DNA of 64,000 nucleotides from the NCBI RefSeq assembly GCF_041146395.1, contig NC_090984.1:87865114-87929113 (forward strand), read 5' to 3'. A model generated the notes under the pieces. That model was not told where the DNA came from and searched no databases. It was given only the letters and a program-made list of their open reading frames with translations. Positions 46,672 to 58,919 of this stretch are shown piece after piece; positions within the stretch are counted from its first letter, which is position 1; each line of letters opens with the position of its first letter. This DNA comes from Eulemur rufifrons (lineage: Eukaryota; Chordata; Mammalia; Primates; Lemuridae). The translations under genes and the position numbers were made by a program.

Positions 46672-46769
46672 GTTAGTCCAGATCTTCACCAATGCTTACT
46701 GTGGTCAGGATGTGTACAGTTTTAATTATATACATTCTAATAGATGTGGAATGAATGATACCTCATTGT
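46672..46769 (-). repeat. Right arm of a perfect 98-bp inverted repeat
   Basis: The reverse complement of 45751-45848, all 98 bases identical in my base-by-base comparison. The flanks on both sides are unrelated, and no other L1 text surrounds this arm, so it is a displaced copy of the left arm. Confidence 0.97.
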
Positions 46770-46961
46770 TGTGGTATGTGCATATGTAGCTATATATTAT
46801 CCCTCACATAAATATTAGAACATTATAAATAAAAGTATTGTTCCTTTTTTGACCACCCCGTTACAAGGGGTAATCACTCCATTTAGGTGTATCCTTGCAG
46901 TCTGCACATAACATTTCTCTAAAAGAGTAAATGCTGGTATAATATGGTTAATATATAAAGT

Positions 46962-47253
46962 TTTTTGTAATTTTAAAAAAGTTTTTTAAATTTTTTTGAG
47001 ACAGGGAGGGCCTTGCTCTGTCACCTGGGCTGGAGTGCAGTGGTGTAGTCATAGCTCACTGTAGCCTCAAACTCCCAGGCTCACATAATCCTCCTGCCTC
47101 AGCCTTCTGAGTAGCTGGGACTACACCTGGCTAATTATTTTTTTTTTTTTTGGTAGAGACAAGGTCCTGCTCTGTTGCCCAGGCTGGTCTTGAACTCCAG
47201 GCGTCTGCCTCCCAAAGTGCTAGGATTACAGGCATGTGCCACCATGCCCAGCC
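46962..47253 (-). repeat. Old Alu
   Basis: Minus strand, flanked by 'gttaatatatraag' on both sides. Confidence 0.85.
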
Positions 47254-47840
47254 AGTTAATATATGAAGATTGCTGAAGAGCAGGATTCCTTACTTATGTA
47301 TCTTGAGTTTGTCTTTGAAGAGTGTGATTTGGACTTATATTTGATTTCTACTACATGAAACCACAAAATAGAATTTTAGGAAAATTCACTTAGAGAGTTG
47401 AACTATAAGATCCACATGGGAATGGGAATTATTAATTTTTTTTTTTTTTTTTTTTTTTAGGAAAAGCCATCCAGGTTCAGGACTAATGTAATATAGGAGA
47501 ATTATTCTTAAGATGACACCAAGGAAATGCTGGTAATTTAGAGGGAAATGGTATAGGAGAATTAGGGGTATAAAGATGATAATATATCACCTTTATAGGT
47601 TTGACTTGAGAGTCAGCAGCAACCAAGTGATAGCAGTAAAAATTCAATGCAAACATTTGGATGCCTACAATGTATCACATAGCCAAGGAAGATTGAAATG
47701 TAAAGTTAAGATACAACAGACACATTTAAAAATCACTTGCAAGATCCATTAGAAATGTATGTGTTATTATTATGTATACATATAATATATGTCTACACTG
47801 AACTACAAATATGTGCTTTGGGAAGCGGAGGACAGGAACT

Positions 47841-48357
47841 TCTTTTTTTCTCTTAGACAGAGCTTCACTATGCTGCCTTGGGCTAGAGTGCAGTGGCGTC
47901 AACACAGCTCACTGCAACCTCAAGCTCCTGGACTCAGGAGATCCTCCTGCCTCAGCCTCCTGAGTAGCTGGGACTACAGGCCCGTGCCATGACGCCTTGC
48001 TAATTTTTCTGTTTTTAGTAGAGATGGGGGTCTTGCTCTTTCTCAGGCTGGTCTTTCTTTTTTTTTTTCCTGAGACAGAGTCTCGCTTTGTTGCCTGGGC
48101 GAGAGTGCCATGGCAACAGCCTAGCTCACAGCAACCTCAAACTCCTGGGCTTAAGCGATCCTACTGCCTCAGCCTCCCGAGTAGCTTGGACTACAGGCAT
48201 GCGCCACCATGCCCAGCTAATTTTTTCTATATATATTTTTAGTTGGCCAGATAATTTCTTTGTATTTTTAGTAGAGATGGGGTCTCGCTCTTGCTCAGGC
48301 TGGTCTTGAACTCCTCAGCTCAAGCAATCCTCCTGTCTTGGACTCCCAGAGTGCCAG
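47841..48357 (-). repeat. Two adjacent Alus, the younger inside the older
   Basis: An older minus-strand Alu right arm (47841-48052) is followed immediately by a lemur-type Alu (48056-about 48300). Older text 'actcctcagctcaagcaatc' then resumes up to about 48357. Confidence 0.75.
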
Positions 48358-48429
48358 GAGAAAAACAAAGGATGTCAGTAATTAGCAAAACACTTCTGAG
48401 ATGCCAGTAATTAAAGAGACCATAAAAGA

Positions 48430-48625
48430 ATATGAAAGACAATTTAGATGCTAGTGGGAATGCATGCAATAGTTAACTTTCTCAGATGGTGGTTTAAAGA
48501 CCACCTGCATAAAAATTCTCCATAGATTTGAATTCAGTGGGTCTGAAGTAGAACTCAGAAATCTGCATTGTGAATAAGTACCTGATATAATTCTTATGAA
48601 CACACTAAAATTTGACAATCACTGA
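48430..48625. mobile_element. MER5A-like hAT fragment
   Basis: Degenerate: 'gatggtggtttaaagaccac', 'tctgaagtagaactcagaaa', 'atttgacaatcactg'. This is the usual layout of the short MER5A element. No frame. Confidence 0.5.
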
Positions 48626-49828
48626 TTTGGACACAGGTTATTCAAAGGTGAACAATTGTGCAACCAAAAAGCTTACTGGTAGAAAAATTTACAGCAGATG
48701 GTTTCAAATATTTTATGATTCAACATCAGTTCCCAAAGAGGACAACATAGAGGTCCTAGGAGAACATTTCTATCATGAGAGTAGACAAAGAGCCAGGGTG
48801 CCAATAAGAAAGAAATTGTACAATTGTTCATCAATGGTCAGGGATTAAAAAGCATCTTTCATATTTTATTGACAGGTCAAGAAAGAGAAAAATAACTCTG
48901 ACTTAAATCTGGTCAGGTAAATTTGGTGAAAGAAAATTTTATAAAAGGGCTTGTTTCCACTACTGCAAAACTGGTAACACAATATTTCCTTACCAACAAT
49001 GTTAGCAGGATTCAAGTTTACACTGAAAGTATGTTCTACTGACATACTCTCTCAGTACTTAGTTAGAAGTTCAATTCATAGGATAAAAACTGACAGATAA
49101 TTCATCACTTATAAGTAGATGTTCTATTTACTATTTTAGTTTCAAGAGGTTCTTAAAATGGTTTTACTGCAACTTTCCCCTAAAAGATATTTGACATTCA
49201 CAGTGTGCCCATTTCTATTCTAATTACCATCTGACCTTCGATGTCTCTACTCTAAGTGGAGCAAATGTGGCTAAATGCAGTTCTTACATATTTCTAGAAA
49301 AGTCTACTACAAATAAACATAGATTCTTCCTTCACAGGCAATATAATAATTCATTCACAAACTCAAACACGTTTGACGTGGAAAGCCTAAAGGCAAGCCA
49401 CAACATTGGCAAGTCAAACACTAAATATTTCTGACAGCAAAAAGTTTCTCTTCCTTCCTGGCAACCCTCTCTTTCATGACAGAAGCCAAATGAAGCTTTC
49501 TGACAAATGACTTCATGTGTAGACATGACATGCCATTTTTTTCCCCCCTCCTCTAGATATCTGGACAGATTCCAAACTGAATTTCAGGAGAAGCTTTAAA
49601 CATGAAACTAAGGCTAGCCTATTCTAAAATCCATTCTTTTCCCTAAATGGAAATCTGACAAAACAGGAAGTACGCAGTAGCATAGAGAAGTTCTGTGGCT
49701 TAAGTATTTACTGGTAACAGACTAGCTCTTCATGACTATGTAATAAAATGCAGAACTTCAAATTTGAGAAGAAAACAAAAAAGTATGCCTTAGGTTACCA
49801 AGGCCTCAGTAATAATTTTAAGGGCTTC

Positions 49829-49927
49829 ATGCTCGCTTCAGTACATATACTAAAACTGGAATGATACAAAGATTAGCATGGCCCCTGCACAAGGATGACA
49901 TGCTTTATAAAAAAAAACAAAAAAAAA
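49829..49927 (+). pseudogene. U6 snRNA retropseudogene, 3'-truncated
   Basis: Closely matches the U6 5' two-thirds ('tgctcgcttcagtacatata', 'agattagcatggcccctgc', 'acaaggatgaca') with small changes and a short deletion, then an A-rich tail. Flanked by 'aattttaagggcttc' (49814-49828) and 'aattttaagcacttc' (49928-49942), a 13/15-matching duplication, so LINE-mediated. It lacks the U6 3' end and an upstream promoter, so it is inactive. Confidence 0.9.
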
Positions 49928-51839
49928 AATTTTAAGCACTTCAAGACACATGATACCTAGAGGAATAAGAAACAGGAAGATGGCTTTTCTTTATGCTCCT
50001 TCATATAAAAATCCCCTTCCCTGCCCCATATGACCAAGATCTAAGCCACCTAAATTATACAAACACTGGAAGCAGCTTTGTGATTGCACATAAAGATTAA
50101 GAAACACGGAAGATTTTTTTGAGAAACAGTAAGAATTCTGGTTTGGTTTGAGGGAACCAGTGGAGGGAAAAATTGTTTTTTGCTTGCCACAAGATTTGAG
50201 GTAATCCTAAATATAAACAAACAGTGGGTTGCTAGAATTGGCAGTCAATAACCTATTACCACACATACCACAAGCCAACAAAAGAAAAAAAAGAAAATGA
50301 ATCATTCACTCATTGACTTCTTTCCCTCTCTACCCCACTGCTATTGAAACAAGAGGCCTTTTCAGGCAACAATTAATTAACTTTTAAGATATCATAAAGA
50401 TACAGTAGTATATCTAAGTGCCTAGTAAATGCTGTAATACCAAACAAATACAAAGCACTATTATCTAGTTTACTTTCTCCCCAAAAGCAGGTTGAGACCC
50501 ACAGTAAGTCATGAAACCACTTTTATGGGTCATACCAGGTTTTTCAAACAAATGAACTACAAGAGAAAACATTGAAGTACATTGTAGTACTTTTGTTTGT
50601 ATGTGTGTGGGCAATACACACATATATACAAAATAGGAATGTCACTATAATGAAATTAATCAGTGGTTTTCTTGCTTCGATATTATTTCAAATATATTTT
50701 ACCAGCCAATGAAAACAATTAGAACTCTTGTTAAATAAAATAGCGAGGTAGGTGGGACATTAAAATGTGTGTCATAATTTGATCCTAGGAACTTCAGCAA
50801 CTTCCTTAAGTGCTAAAATTATCAAGTCGAAGTCTGATACTTCAGATCCTCAAGGGTTGTTAAATAACCATACCCTTCAAGGATAGATGGATATTGTAAG
50901 TAGGCTTAGGAACTCCTGTTTGAAAAATACGGTGCTGGATTGGAACCCTAAAATATTGAGAGCTGTAAACACATAGCCCCATATCCCTCATTCTCTAAAA
51001 GCAAAACTTCATGCAGCGATGTATCTCAGGTATAGCCAGTGAGTAACAGACTTATGACTAGAACACATAACATCTGGTTTTCAAATCCATTGTTGCTATA
51101 ATAGGATGCTTATTCAATCCTACGTCCTGTTGAGTTATTGTAAAATTTCTGAGAATTTTTGAGCTATGGGTACACAATTGCCACTTTAGCTCCATGAATG
51201 CCTACTATGAGCCTGATATTTTAACTTATCTCCCCAATTCCCATCATTATCATTTTTTTAAATCTTGAGGCCAAGCCCTTAGTAATATTTTAGCAATCAA
51301 GGATCAAGTAAATGTCCTCATGAAATATCTTATCCAGTTTTTATTCCCAGGTTACCCCTAGTTTCATACCTAGAAGTATTATAGTATTTTGATTTCCAAA
51401 AATGTACTTGAAGGGTGAGATTATGGGTTCAATAATTTACTGAGCCAGGTGGCTTATATATTGTTACTGGCTACTAATCGACCCTTAGCCTGGGCCAAAC
51501 TTTCCTCAAATTTGTAGCACTAATAATTAGGAAGAGCTGTGAAAAATCAGGTACCATCAGAAAAACAATTTTCTGGTGGTTAAAGACACCATCTTTTAAA
51601 GAACAAAAAGAAAAATTCTAATGGAAATTCCTGTCTTGTGGATAGTCTTGCCAGTGTGCTACCCACTATGTGCTCTTGAACCTGACCCAATTCGTAAAAC
51701 CTCAAGTGATCTCATTTTAAGTAACTGACCAGGATATTCTAGAACATACAAACACTGACAAAGCACATTTTTACCAGCATGCATTTGCCCATTAAACACC
51801 ACCTTTTAGTTTGCTATAACTTTTTAAAACTTTCACTCC

Positions 51840-52320
51840 ACATGTCAAGTGCCTACTAAGTGCCAAGGCCTGTGACAGGTTCTAAACGTACAAAGGTGAA
51901 TAAGGTACAGTTCTCTGCCTATAAGGATTTCCTCACATAGTGACGGACACATAATAAAAAAGCTAAAATGCAATACAGAAAGTGGTAGGGATCATATGAG
52001 GAAATATATGAAATTCAAATGGATAAAGATTAACCTATGGTTGCAGATATAGAGCTGCCAAGAAAACTTCACTTAAAAGCTAGCATTTGAACACATGGAG
52101 ACAGGACAACATTCAAGATGGTGGGAACAGTATGAATAAAAACAAAAGAACTGGAAAAACACAGGGTTTGTACAGGATAGCCATGATAATTGACTGTGAC
52201 TGCAGTTTATGATACCTGAAGGGAAGTAGTAGGAAATAAGTATGGAGAGAGGTTGATATGACCTTCAGGAGAGTCTTGAAAGCAAGACAAAAATTTAAAT
52301 GATTTCTGTATATTGATATG
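51840..52320 (+). mobile_element. LINE L2 fragment
   Basis: 'gtgcctactaagtgccaagg', 'aataaggtacagttctctgc', 'tgaccttcaggagagtcttg'. Typical but diverged L2 3' sequence between PSMA3 and ARID4A. Confidence 0.5.
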
Positions 52321-52389
52321 CTAATATATTCATTTAAAACTCTCCTGGATTGACATTCATTTAATAGAATTACTACACTAAAATCACCT

Positions 52390-52510
52390 GACTACTTCCT
52401 AAATACTTGCCATCATTCCAAGCATGTTACATGTATTAAGCATGTAATACGAATTCCAAACTCATCAGGTCAGTTCTATTATCATCCCCATTTTACAGAT
52501 GGGGGAGAGG
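52390..52510 (+). repeat. MIR SINE fragment
   Basis: 'cattccaagcatgttacatg', 'tattatcatccccattttac', 'agatgggggagaggg': MIR core with conserved tail. Confidence 0.6.
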
Positions 52511-53579
52511 GTAAGAAATTTTCCATAAACCACCTCTTTTCACAAAAAAACCCTGGCAATATCTACACATTCTAAAGCTAGCAGTATCTTCTCTGCTGTC
52601 CCTCCATGATTTTTAAAGCTATCATTTCTTATGGGGGAATAGGAAAAATCTAAATCCTACAAGTAACTCGAATGACTTAAAAGTCTTTGAAAAACACAAG
52701 ATCTCAAAGGTAAGGGATTATTGAAAATGAAGCAATAAAAACATACATAACCACATATTCATTAAAAACTCAGAATGCTGAAACAAACACATAAATGTTG
52801 TATTTCAGCATATATTACCTTTTTCCTGAATCAGTAAAAAGATATCTTTCTAACTCAAAGCTAGCATTATAATGGGAGAACTTTTAAATACCTAACTATA
52901 TAAATGACATCAAAGATAGTCTTGATGTATGTTAACAAAGTGACTCCAATTTCATAAGCTCACATACTATACTAAATGAAGGTTTTGAAAGGGTTAGGTT
53001 TTAAAAAAAAAACAGACTAAAAAGTAGAATCAAAAAGAAAATAAGGAAAAAATATTTACTACTGTGCTTGGTATTTAACTGATTATGTAAAAGACTTGAA
53101 CTTTTCCCTTGCTAAACAGCAGGAAAAGTGAGCAGAAAACATTTTTTTGTAAAGCCGTAGGAAAAAAGGCAGGAGTGGGTTGGGGGACGATAGTGGTAGG
53201 AGAACTATAGGAGGTCAACAGGTGAAATTAAGCTCTTTCTCTTGAGAAACACTCAAAAGTTAGCCTATTCCATGTCTTGATAATTCTAATTATTAAAGTA
53301 CTTCCTTATACTGAAGATTTTATATGTTGAAATAGAAGTGATTTTTAAAAACAAAGCAATTAACATCCTTACCTGGATTTCAGATATTTAAAGAATAATG
53401 GCTAAAATCCATGTTCCATAAACGTACATCTGTTTACCTCTCCATATTCTATTAAAACCAAACTAAAACAAAACACTAAAATTAGTTCACACAGGAAGAG
53501 CGGAAAACAAAAGATAGTTCAGCCCATATATATGATAGCCCTTTAAATACATATACATACAAGAGGACTTAAAAGTTTG

Positions 53580-54700
53580 TGGAAAAATGGAAGTGAAAGA
53601 TTTAAAAAAATAAACTTTATTTCTCAACATAAGCTCCGTCAAGTTCAGACACTTGTAAGCGATGATACCAGCCATTTAGTCCATCCCTAAAGAACTGAGG
53701 GTCCTGGGAATTTAACCATGTCAATGCAGTCTTTTTCACATTATCAACTAAAGAAAAATGGGTGTCCTTTAAAGATTTTTTACGATTAGGAAACAAAAAG
53801 AAGTCAGGAGGATGCCTAATGATTTCCCATCGAAATTCCCCCAAAATTGCCCTTGACTGATGAGAACTGAGCAGCATTGTCCTGGATGGAGGATGACTGG
53901 TGAAGCTTTCCTGCTAAAGCTTTGGCAAATGTTATATTGTTCTTTGGCCCACCAGAAAGTCAACAAGCAAAATGCTCTGAACATCCCAAAAATCTGTTGC
54001 CATGACCTTTGTTCTTGACTGCTCTGCTTTCGCTCTGCTGGACCACTTTCACCTCTTGGTAGTCATTGCTTTGATGGTGCTTTGTCTTCAGGATCACACT
54101 GGTAAAGCCATGTTCCATCTCCTTTTATAATTCTTCAAAGAAATGCTTTAGGATCTTGATCCCCTTTGTTTAAAATTTTCATTGAAAGCTCTGCTCTTGT
54201 CTGCAGCTGATCTGAGCACGAGAGCTCTGGCACCAATAGAGTGGAAAGTTTGCTCAACTTTAATTTTTCAGTCAGAATTGTGTAAGTTGAATCAGTTGAG
54301 ATGTCAATGGTTTCGGTTATTGTTTCTGCTATCAATTGTCAATCCTCTTTAATTAGGTCACCAACAACATTAATTTTTTCCTTGCAAATTGATGTGGATG
54401 GTCTGCTGCTGCAGGCTTCATCTTCAGCATAGTCTCATCCCTTCTTAAAACAAGTTATCCACTTGTAAATTGCCACTTATTCCTTTGGAGCACTGTCCCC
54501 AAAAACATGTTTTAAAGCATCAGGGATTTCACCATTTTTTCACCCAAGCTTAACCATAAATTGGATGTTTTTTCTTGATTAAATTTTAGCAGAATTCATG
54601 TTGCTCTGATAGGGGCTTTTTTCAAACTGCTGTCTTATCCTTCTTTGTGCCTCAAACTAGATCCTGTTTAGATACGTTATAACAAGTTAGTATGAGTTTA
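53580..54700 (-). mobile_element. Second mariner-family element, transposase broken
   Basis: A decayed Tc1/mariner copy on the minus strand, not Hsmar1. Conserved pieces appear in several frames: the C-terminal part around FFLFPNRKKSLKDTHF, NVKKTALTWLNSQDPQFF and LNGWYHRLQ, the part SHQSRAILGEFRWEIIRHP before it, and the upstream piece AELSMKILNKGDQDPKAFL. Frame changes between these pieces show that it is inactive. 'HPPDFFLF' lacks the residues that usually stand between the HPP and the FFLF motif, indicating a small deletion around the third catalytic Asp. Ends are approximate. Confidence 0.75.
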
Positions 54701-57035
54701 TTTTGGTACAAAAAAATTAAAACATGCTCTCATAAAACTGTATTTTTTTCAATAATGAAAAACTAACCTCTCCTTAATTTACTGTGAGAATCATCTGGTA
54801 TTCCTGAATTTTAAATTGAAGTTAAGCTTTAAAAACCAGAAATATGAAAGCCCTGATAAAAGCACCTAAGTCTAACAGAATGGAATTAAAAGTCAAATCA
54901 AAATATAGAAACAATGTAAGGTCCAGCATAATGCCTTATCCCAGTAAGTGACCCCATAAATAATTTGACAAAAGGAAGAACAGATGCTTACTAGACAGCT
55001 CAAGCTCTAACTCCAATGTTTAACACAGATTTCATCTTCTTTACCAACCAGTGGCCACCCCTGACTTTCCAAATCAGTTAATGGTACTGTCTGTGCCCCC
55101 CATTCTTAAAACTTGAGAGTGTGTTTTGGTTTTCTTCTTTACCCTGATAACTGGAGATCAAATGCTGTCAACTCTTCCTCCCAACTCCATGTCTTGCTCA
55201 CCATGTATTCTTTTTTCTCTAGATCCTACTCTAGTTTCACCTCATGCTGACATCACTTCAGCAGTATCTTGTTTCTTTACCTCCAATTCTATGTCATTTT
55301 TTTAGTCACTTTGGACACTGTTTCTAAATAATTTTCCAACAATATTATTTTGTACATCATACCCTTCTGTCTGTTCAAAAACCCTCTGCAAAACTAAAAT
55401 TAAAAGGGAAATCCATATGGAAAAATATGTGCAAGTTACTACTAAGAATTACATAATAAACAATTAAGAAGCAAAATATCAAGACTCCAACAACATAATT
55501 AGGAAGTCTGAATATACAACTTGTACAAGAATCAGTAAGTGAAATTATAGAAAAAGGTCCCACCTTACTAGTCAACAAAAACCTTACCAAGAAAAAAAGA
55601 GCTCAACATATTTTGCACCTATTAATAAGTTAGCAAAAATGATAATTATAGACTACTCCATGCCAGTATCTCAATTCACAAGGAAGGTGATAGTGTAATT
55701 ATAACTCTTTTGAAAAACAACACAACAATGTTTCAACAGTCATAATAATGTTCCTACAATGACAGTTAAAAGACAGAAAATACTATACACACATAATATG
55801 AAAATTGTAGCACAATACTAAAGAACTAGAAATCTACATGGTCAAGCAACAGAAAAATGTTAAAGATAAAATAGCTTGATGGAATATTTTCAGACATTAA
55901 AATTACTATGGAGACTGCAGTCACGCTAAATGCTTGTCACAATGTGAAAGGAACAAAGGAAAACAAAAATTACTCTAAGACTAAAGAAAGAATATGCTTA
56001 CAGACAAGGAAGAAGGAAATTTTAAAAATCTGTTAGAGTGGGATTAAAAGTAATTTTATTTTTTTTAGTATCATTATGATTTGTAAGTTTGAAAATAAGA
56101 CAAAACAATCTTCAATTTCTGTTCAAACCCCAGCTTTCAAGACCCCCTGGAAACCTGTATAGAGAGCAAATACCCCATGAGACTGTGATGTGCAGCTAAC
56201 TCTACCAACACTGACAGGTTGGCCCCACACAATTTTCCCAACGGTATCTTTAGCCAGTCATCCTTTCTGAACTAGTTTACCCTCTCCCAGACATAGATTT
56301 CCTTATATTCTTGCTCACAGCCTTCCCTCCAATTACGGTGCCTTCTTTTCTTCTAATTTTATAGATTATATTTCAGGATCCTTGAAAAGCCTTCAATAAC
56401 CATTATATAAATTTCTTTCTGCTCTGCTTTCTAAAGCAATTTATGTCTTTTCAAAAAATCACTAGATCTGATTATATACAGAACTTTGACAAATCTATTA
56501 CCGTGAGCCACTATTTAAATCTTTAAATAAGGTTATCTAAATTGCTTATATCTTTTGAAATAACTACTAGATTAACTTTCTACATGTCTAATTATGTTCT
56601 CCCTTTTACTGACAGTAAGCTTCTTGAGCACAGATCCTTGTAAGGGAAAGCTATTAGGTAACCCATATCCACTTGAATCCAATTCCTAAAATATGCTGTC
56701 GTTCTAGTTTGAATTATATGTGAAAGAAAACCATTATCTATGACTCCATGTGGCCATTAAATCAGAACCAAAATCTAATAGGGCAAAAGACCATACAGAG
56801 ACTGCAAAGTCTGCTTTGGTTACAAATAAATTATATAACTTTCAGAAAAATAACTGAATCTTTAGGAAAGCAGCTACATTCACCATAGCAATCAGTTCCT
56901 TTCAACATACACTGACGTTTACAGAAATAACTGCACAGTTGGAAAAATTCTATTTTTTCAGAGGACACACACACCCCCCTCCTCCCCACCGAAACGAATT
57001 GATTACTTAAGGGTGGTTTAAGTAAAATTACGTAC
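54701..57035. other. Intergenic / antisense intron, nothing firm
   Basis: AT-rich DNA with possible very old LINE-like text near 55650-55930. No further antisense exon could be placed convincingly. Confidence 0.35.
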
Positions 57036-57123
57036 CATAAATAGAGTTTTCAAAACAGACTGCAGATCCAGGTCTTTAAAAACAGGGACACCTTGCCTCA
57101 TTTTCCCACAAATCCGTCTCATT
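57036..57123 (-). ncRNA. Antisense transcript, candidate exon 3
   Basis: An 88-base exon candidate on the minus strand between acceptor 'tgtcttttag' (AG at 57125-57124) and donor ATG/GTACGT (57035-57030). Read after candidate exon 2, the frame stays open to the donor and gives RMRRICGKMRQGVPVF and KDLDLQSVLKTLFM, 48 codons over both exons. I do not recognise this peptide. The joined frame meets a stop in candidate exon 1, so coding potential is unproven. Later exons were not found. Confidence 0.45.
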
Positions 57124-57871
57124 CTAAAAGACAAACACTTCTTTTGAGTATGTTATAGCTCAGACATTCAGAACACAGACTGTCCTAAAAAAAATAATAA
57201 AAATAAAAAAAATTTATTTCACTCCTAAACATTCTCACTGATAAGCTCTCTCTCTACACATAAAGCTTTTGGAGGGCAAAAAAAAAAAAAAATCATAAAC
57301 ATGTTCATATAGTCCTGCGATAAAAATTGGGAAGTTAATTATACACCCTCATTTGAACACTTGATCAAACAAAACATTTTTCTTTCAATATAGCTTTATG
57401 TCATAAAAACATTAAAAATCTGACAATTATTAGTTTGTGCTCCTTGAAATAGGTTGCAAAACTACAATTCCATCATAATTTCATTCATGTATACCTAACA
57501 GATGATCTAGTAACTGTTAGTATTCATTTACAGTCACCTTCCACTAAGATATAAAATCCTTAAAAAGGATTGAGGAACAAAAAAGTCTTGAAAAACTAGT
57601 ATTGACACATTCTTAATGGTTCTCTAAATCAATATTTTATTAGCAATTACAAATCAATTCAGTATTAAGTACTTGGGAATATTAAATTGGAGGTTAAGAC
57701 AGCTTTGGGGAACACCACTCATTTTTAGTCAAAAATTACTATTAAACTTAAGTTGGCTTATTGCACATATTTTGTATACAAATGTGCATACATATTCATA
57801 AGAAATATTTACAGAGCACCTATCATGCATCAGGTAGGGGAACACAGCTATTAAAACAGTTGCTACCTTCA

Positions 57872-58234
<363 letters not shown>

Positions 58235-58559
58235 CTAACTATACCATAAAAACAATTTATTCTTTGTATCCCTAAACATCACTTCTGTGTAGCAAAACAT
58301 TTAAATGTACAAATGCTCAACTATTCTAAAGTGAAAAAATTAGTTTTAAAAAGTCACTCCTGAGGTCCAAGAAAAATTTTCACATTTATTTCACTATATG
58401 TATAATTTAAGTATTTTAATTATATTTGAATAAACAGAGATTGAGGAAAGAAAATTCAAAATTTAAGGTAAAAAAAAAACCAGGAAATTGGGGGAAAAAA
58501 TAAAAAGAAAAAGCACAACAAATATAAATGCAATAACAAGAAAAGCTTTCTGATGGATA

Positions 58560-58845
58560 AGTGTACAAGTATCCAAAGCCTTAAATGTACAATACAATCC
58601 TTTCGGCCTTTTATTTCCACTTCTGGTAACTTATTCCAAAGAAACAACCAGGGATGTGAATGAAGATTTAGATTCCCAGAAATTTTAGCCATTGATGTAA
58701 GTTCTTGTATTTTGCAAAGCATGTACAAGGATATTCACTGACGTAGTATTGCTATTATGGAAAAATAAACACGTTATATAAATTATGGTAGATTTATCTT
58801 ATAAAACACTATGAAGATAAGAAAGATGCTTTCATACAAGGTATT
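58560..58845. mobile_element. L1-like 3' fragment, diverged
   Basis: 'atttccacttctggtaactt', 'gtacaaggatattcactgac', 'ataaattatggtagattt' follow the order seen in old L1-type tails. Low certainty. Confidence 0.35.
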
Positions 58846-58919
58846 TCTGACATTCCCAATGTTTTTCATGAAGAAAAAAAACCATCGGTAACAAAATGAG
58901 TGTAGTCCAAAACCGCAGC

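Larger units (their letters stand above)
48358..51839. other. Intergenic, mostly unique
   Basis: Only the MER5A-like fragment and the U6 pseudogene are recognised. The remainder is AT-rich with no coding frame or splice-bounded exon that I trust. Confidence 0.45.

Noticed and set aside
47789..48309. Frames with repeated text such as [17 protein letters not shown]
   Set aside because: This is the standard translation of minus-strand Alu sequence, and the same text appears in many other frames in the window.
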